Origin: Bradyrhizobium diazoefficiens
Lineage (GTDB): Bacteria; Pseudomonadota; Alphaproteobacteria; Rhizobiales; Xanthobacteraceae
Direction of reading: 5' to 3'
Assembly (NCBI RefSeq): GCF_016616425.1
Contig: NZ_CP067101.1
Location: forward strand, 3,100,001 to 3,164,000
DNA: 64,000 bases
The first letter of the stretch is position 1, and every line of letters starts with the position of its first letter. The notes under the pieces are model-generated. The model was not told the origin of the DNA. It made no database searches and worked only from the letters and a program-made list of their open reading frames with translations. Positions 63,662 through 64,000 of this stretch are shown one piece after another. The translations under genes and the position numbers were made by a program.

Positions 63662-63826
63662 CTACTTCATCGCCGTGCTGATCGCAATGAACTTATTGTT
63701 GAGGAGTGCGCCGCCGGTGTTGTTCACGGCTGTCACGATGACCAGAGCGATCCCTGCGGCAATGATGCTGTACTCGATGGCGGTTGCACCATTCTCATCG
63801 GCAAGGAAAGACCTGAGCAAACGCAT
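63662..63826 (-). CDS. Flp-type (type IVb) pilin
   Basis: A 54-residue prepilin from ATG 63826; the longer frame to 63907 has no support. The class features are a short charged leader, LLRSFLADENGATAIEYSII, with the prepilin cleavage after Gly and the mature residue pattern ATAIEYSIIAAGIALVIV that forms the pilus core helix. The Glu at mature position 5 (IEY) is present. Flp pilins are exported by Tad secretion machinery and processed by TadV/CpaA; no tad/cpa genes are in the window, although they could begin beyond it. Confidence 0.9.
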   Translation of the reverse strand: MRLLRSFLADENGATAIEYSIIAAGIALVIVTAVNNTGGALLNNKFIAISTAMK

Positions 63827-63949
63827 TGCCAACTCCTGTTCAGCCGATCCAGCGTATGGTCGCGTCGTCACCGAACTCGCAAATGGATCGAATAAGCCTT
63901 CGTGCACGTCAAAAGAATCAAGCCCGGGCGGTCGTGCCTCCGCTCATAC

Positions 63950-63975
63950 GACGGCATTCATTAAATTAACGTTCC
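63950..63975 (-). promoter_or_regulatory. Possible EcfG-like promoter before the Flp pilin gene
   Basis: Read on the minus strand: GGAAC (63975-63971), 17 bases, then CGTC (63953-63950), one base off the CGTT of the EcfG consensus. The site is about 125 bp upstream of the pilin start. It is weak evidence. Confidence 0.3.
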
Positions 63976-64000
63976 GTCCGTCCGTTCAAATGGATTCAAA

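Overview
This window looks like a chromosome segment of a Bradyrhizobium-type alphaproteobacterium (Nitrobacteraceae). It is high in GC with dense short operons. It carries a MucR/Ros regulator, CtrA-type and EcfG-type promoter motifs, Bug-type tricarboxylate transport receptors, split methylmalonyl-CoA mutase subunits, TIGR03808/TIGR03809-like proteins and several classes of dispersed palindromic repeat familiar from that group. I see no tRNA, rRNA, CRISPR array or complete insertion sequence.

Layout. 0.2-3.2 kb: ECF sigma factor, membrane anti-sigma factor and exported subtilase in one operon. 3.6-6.3 kb: a TIGR03809-like protein, a GIY-YIG nuclease gene boxed by 88-bp direct repeats, and a Tat-exported beta-helix protein. 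6.3-11.1 kb: pyroglutamyl peptidase, MeaB and a TctCBA transporter. 11.3-17.2 kb: a frameshifted SRPBCC gene, a MntA/HepT pair and the methylmalonyl-CoA mutase operon with a GFA-fold gene inside it. 17.3-19.9 kb: folP-folB-folK, a DUF4332 gene and a 57-residue protein shorter than usual ORF cut-offs. 20-26 kb: HerA-like ATPase, M20 peptidase, class II aldolase and a GT39-like membrane protein. 26.5-31.9 kb: a membrane protein behind an EcfG-type promoter, MucR, SufE, an MBL hydrolase with an orphan Bug receptor, and IclR with two tandem operators. 32-37.5 kb: a DivJ/PleC-like kinase and small envelope or cell-cycle genes, with CtrA boxes in the 36.3-36.5 kb intergenic region.

37.7-42.6 kb holds the most unusual locus. 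It is a compact four-gene operon of an exported TPR-CHAT protease with an intact His/Cys dyad, a small exported beta-rich protein, a stand-alone zinc ribbon/coiled coil, and a zinc ribbon/coiled coil/four-helix membrane protein. 42.6-46.3 kb is a divergent arsenic cluster that is decaying: arsR is frameshifted, a phosphatase-type arsC has lost its middle in frame, and an MFS gene is truncated. A second ArsR-type regulator has two near-identical operators flanking it. 46.7-54.1 kb: PepSY-like and DUF1259 genes, a class A penicillin-binding protein with separate DUF1214 and DUF1254 partners, YcgN and a DHA2 exporter. 54.1-62.7 kb: two large related multi-GAF histidine kinases without a response regulator, a ThDP enzyme and a small exported protein. 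62.8-63.4 kb is a composite non-coding repeat, followed by a Flp pilin gene.

Functions are inferred from motifs and family knowledge only; no database search was run.
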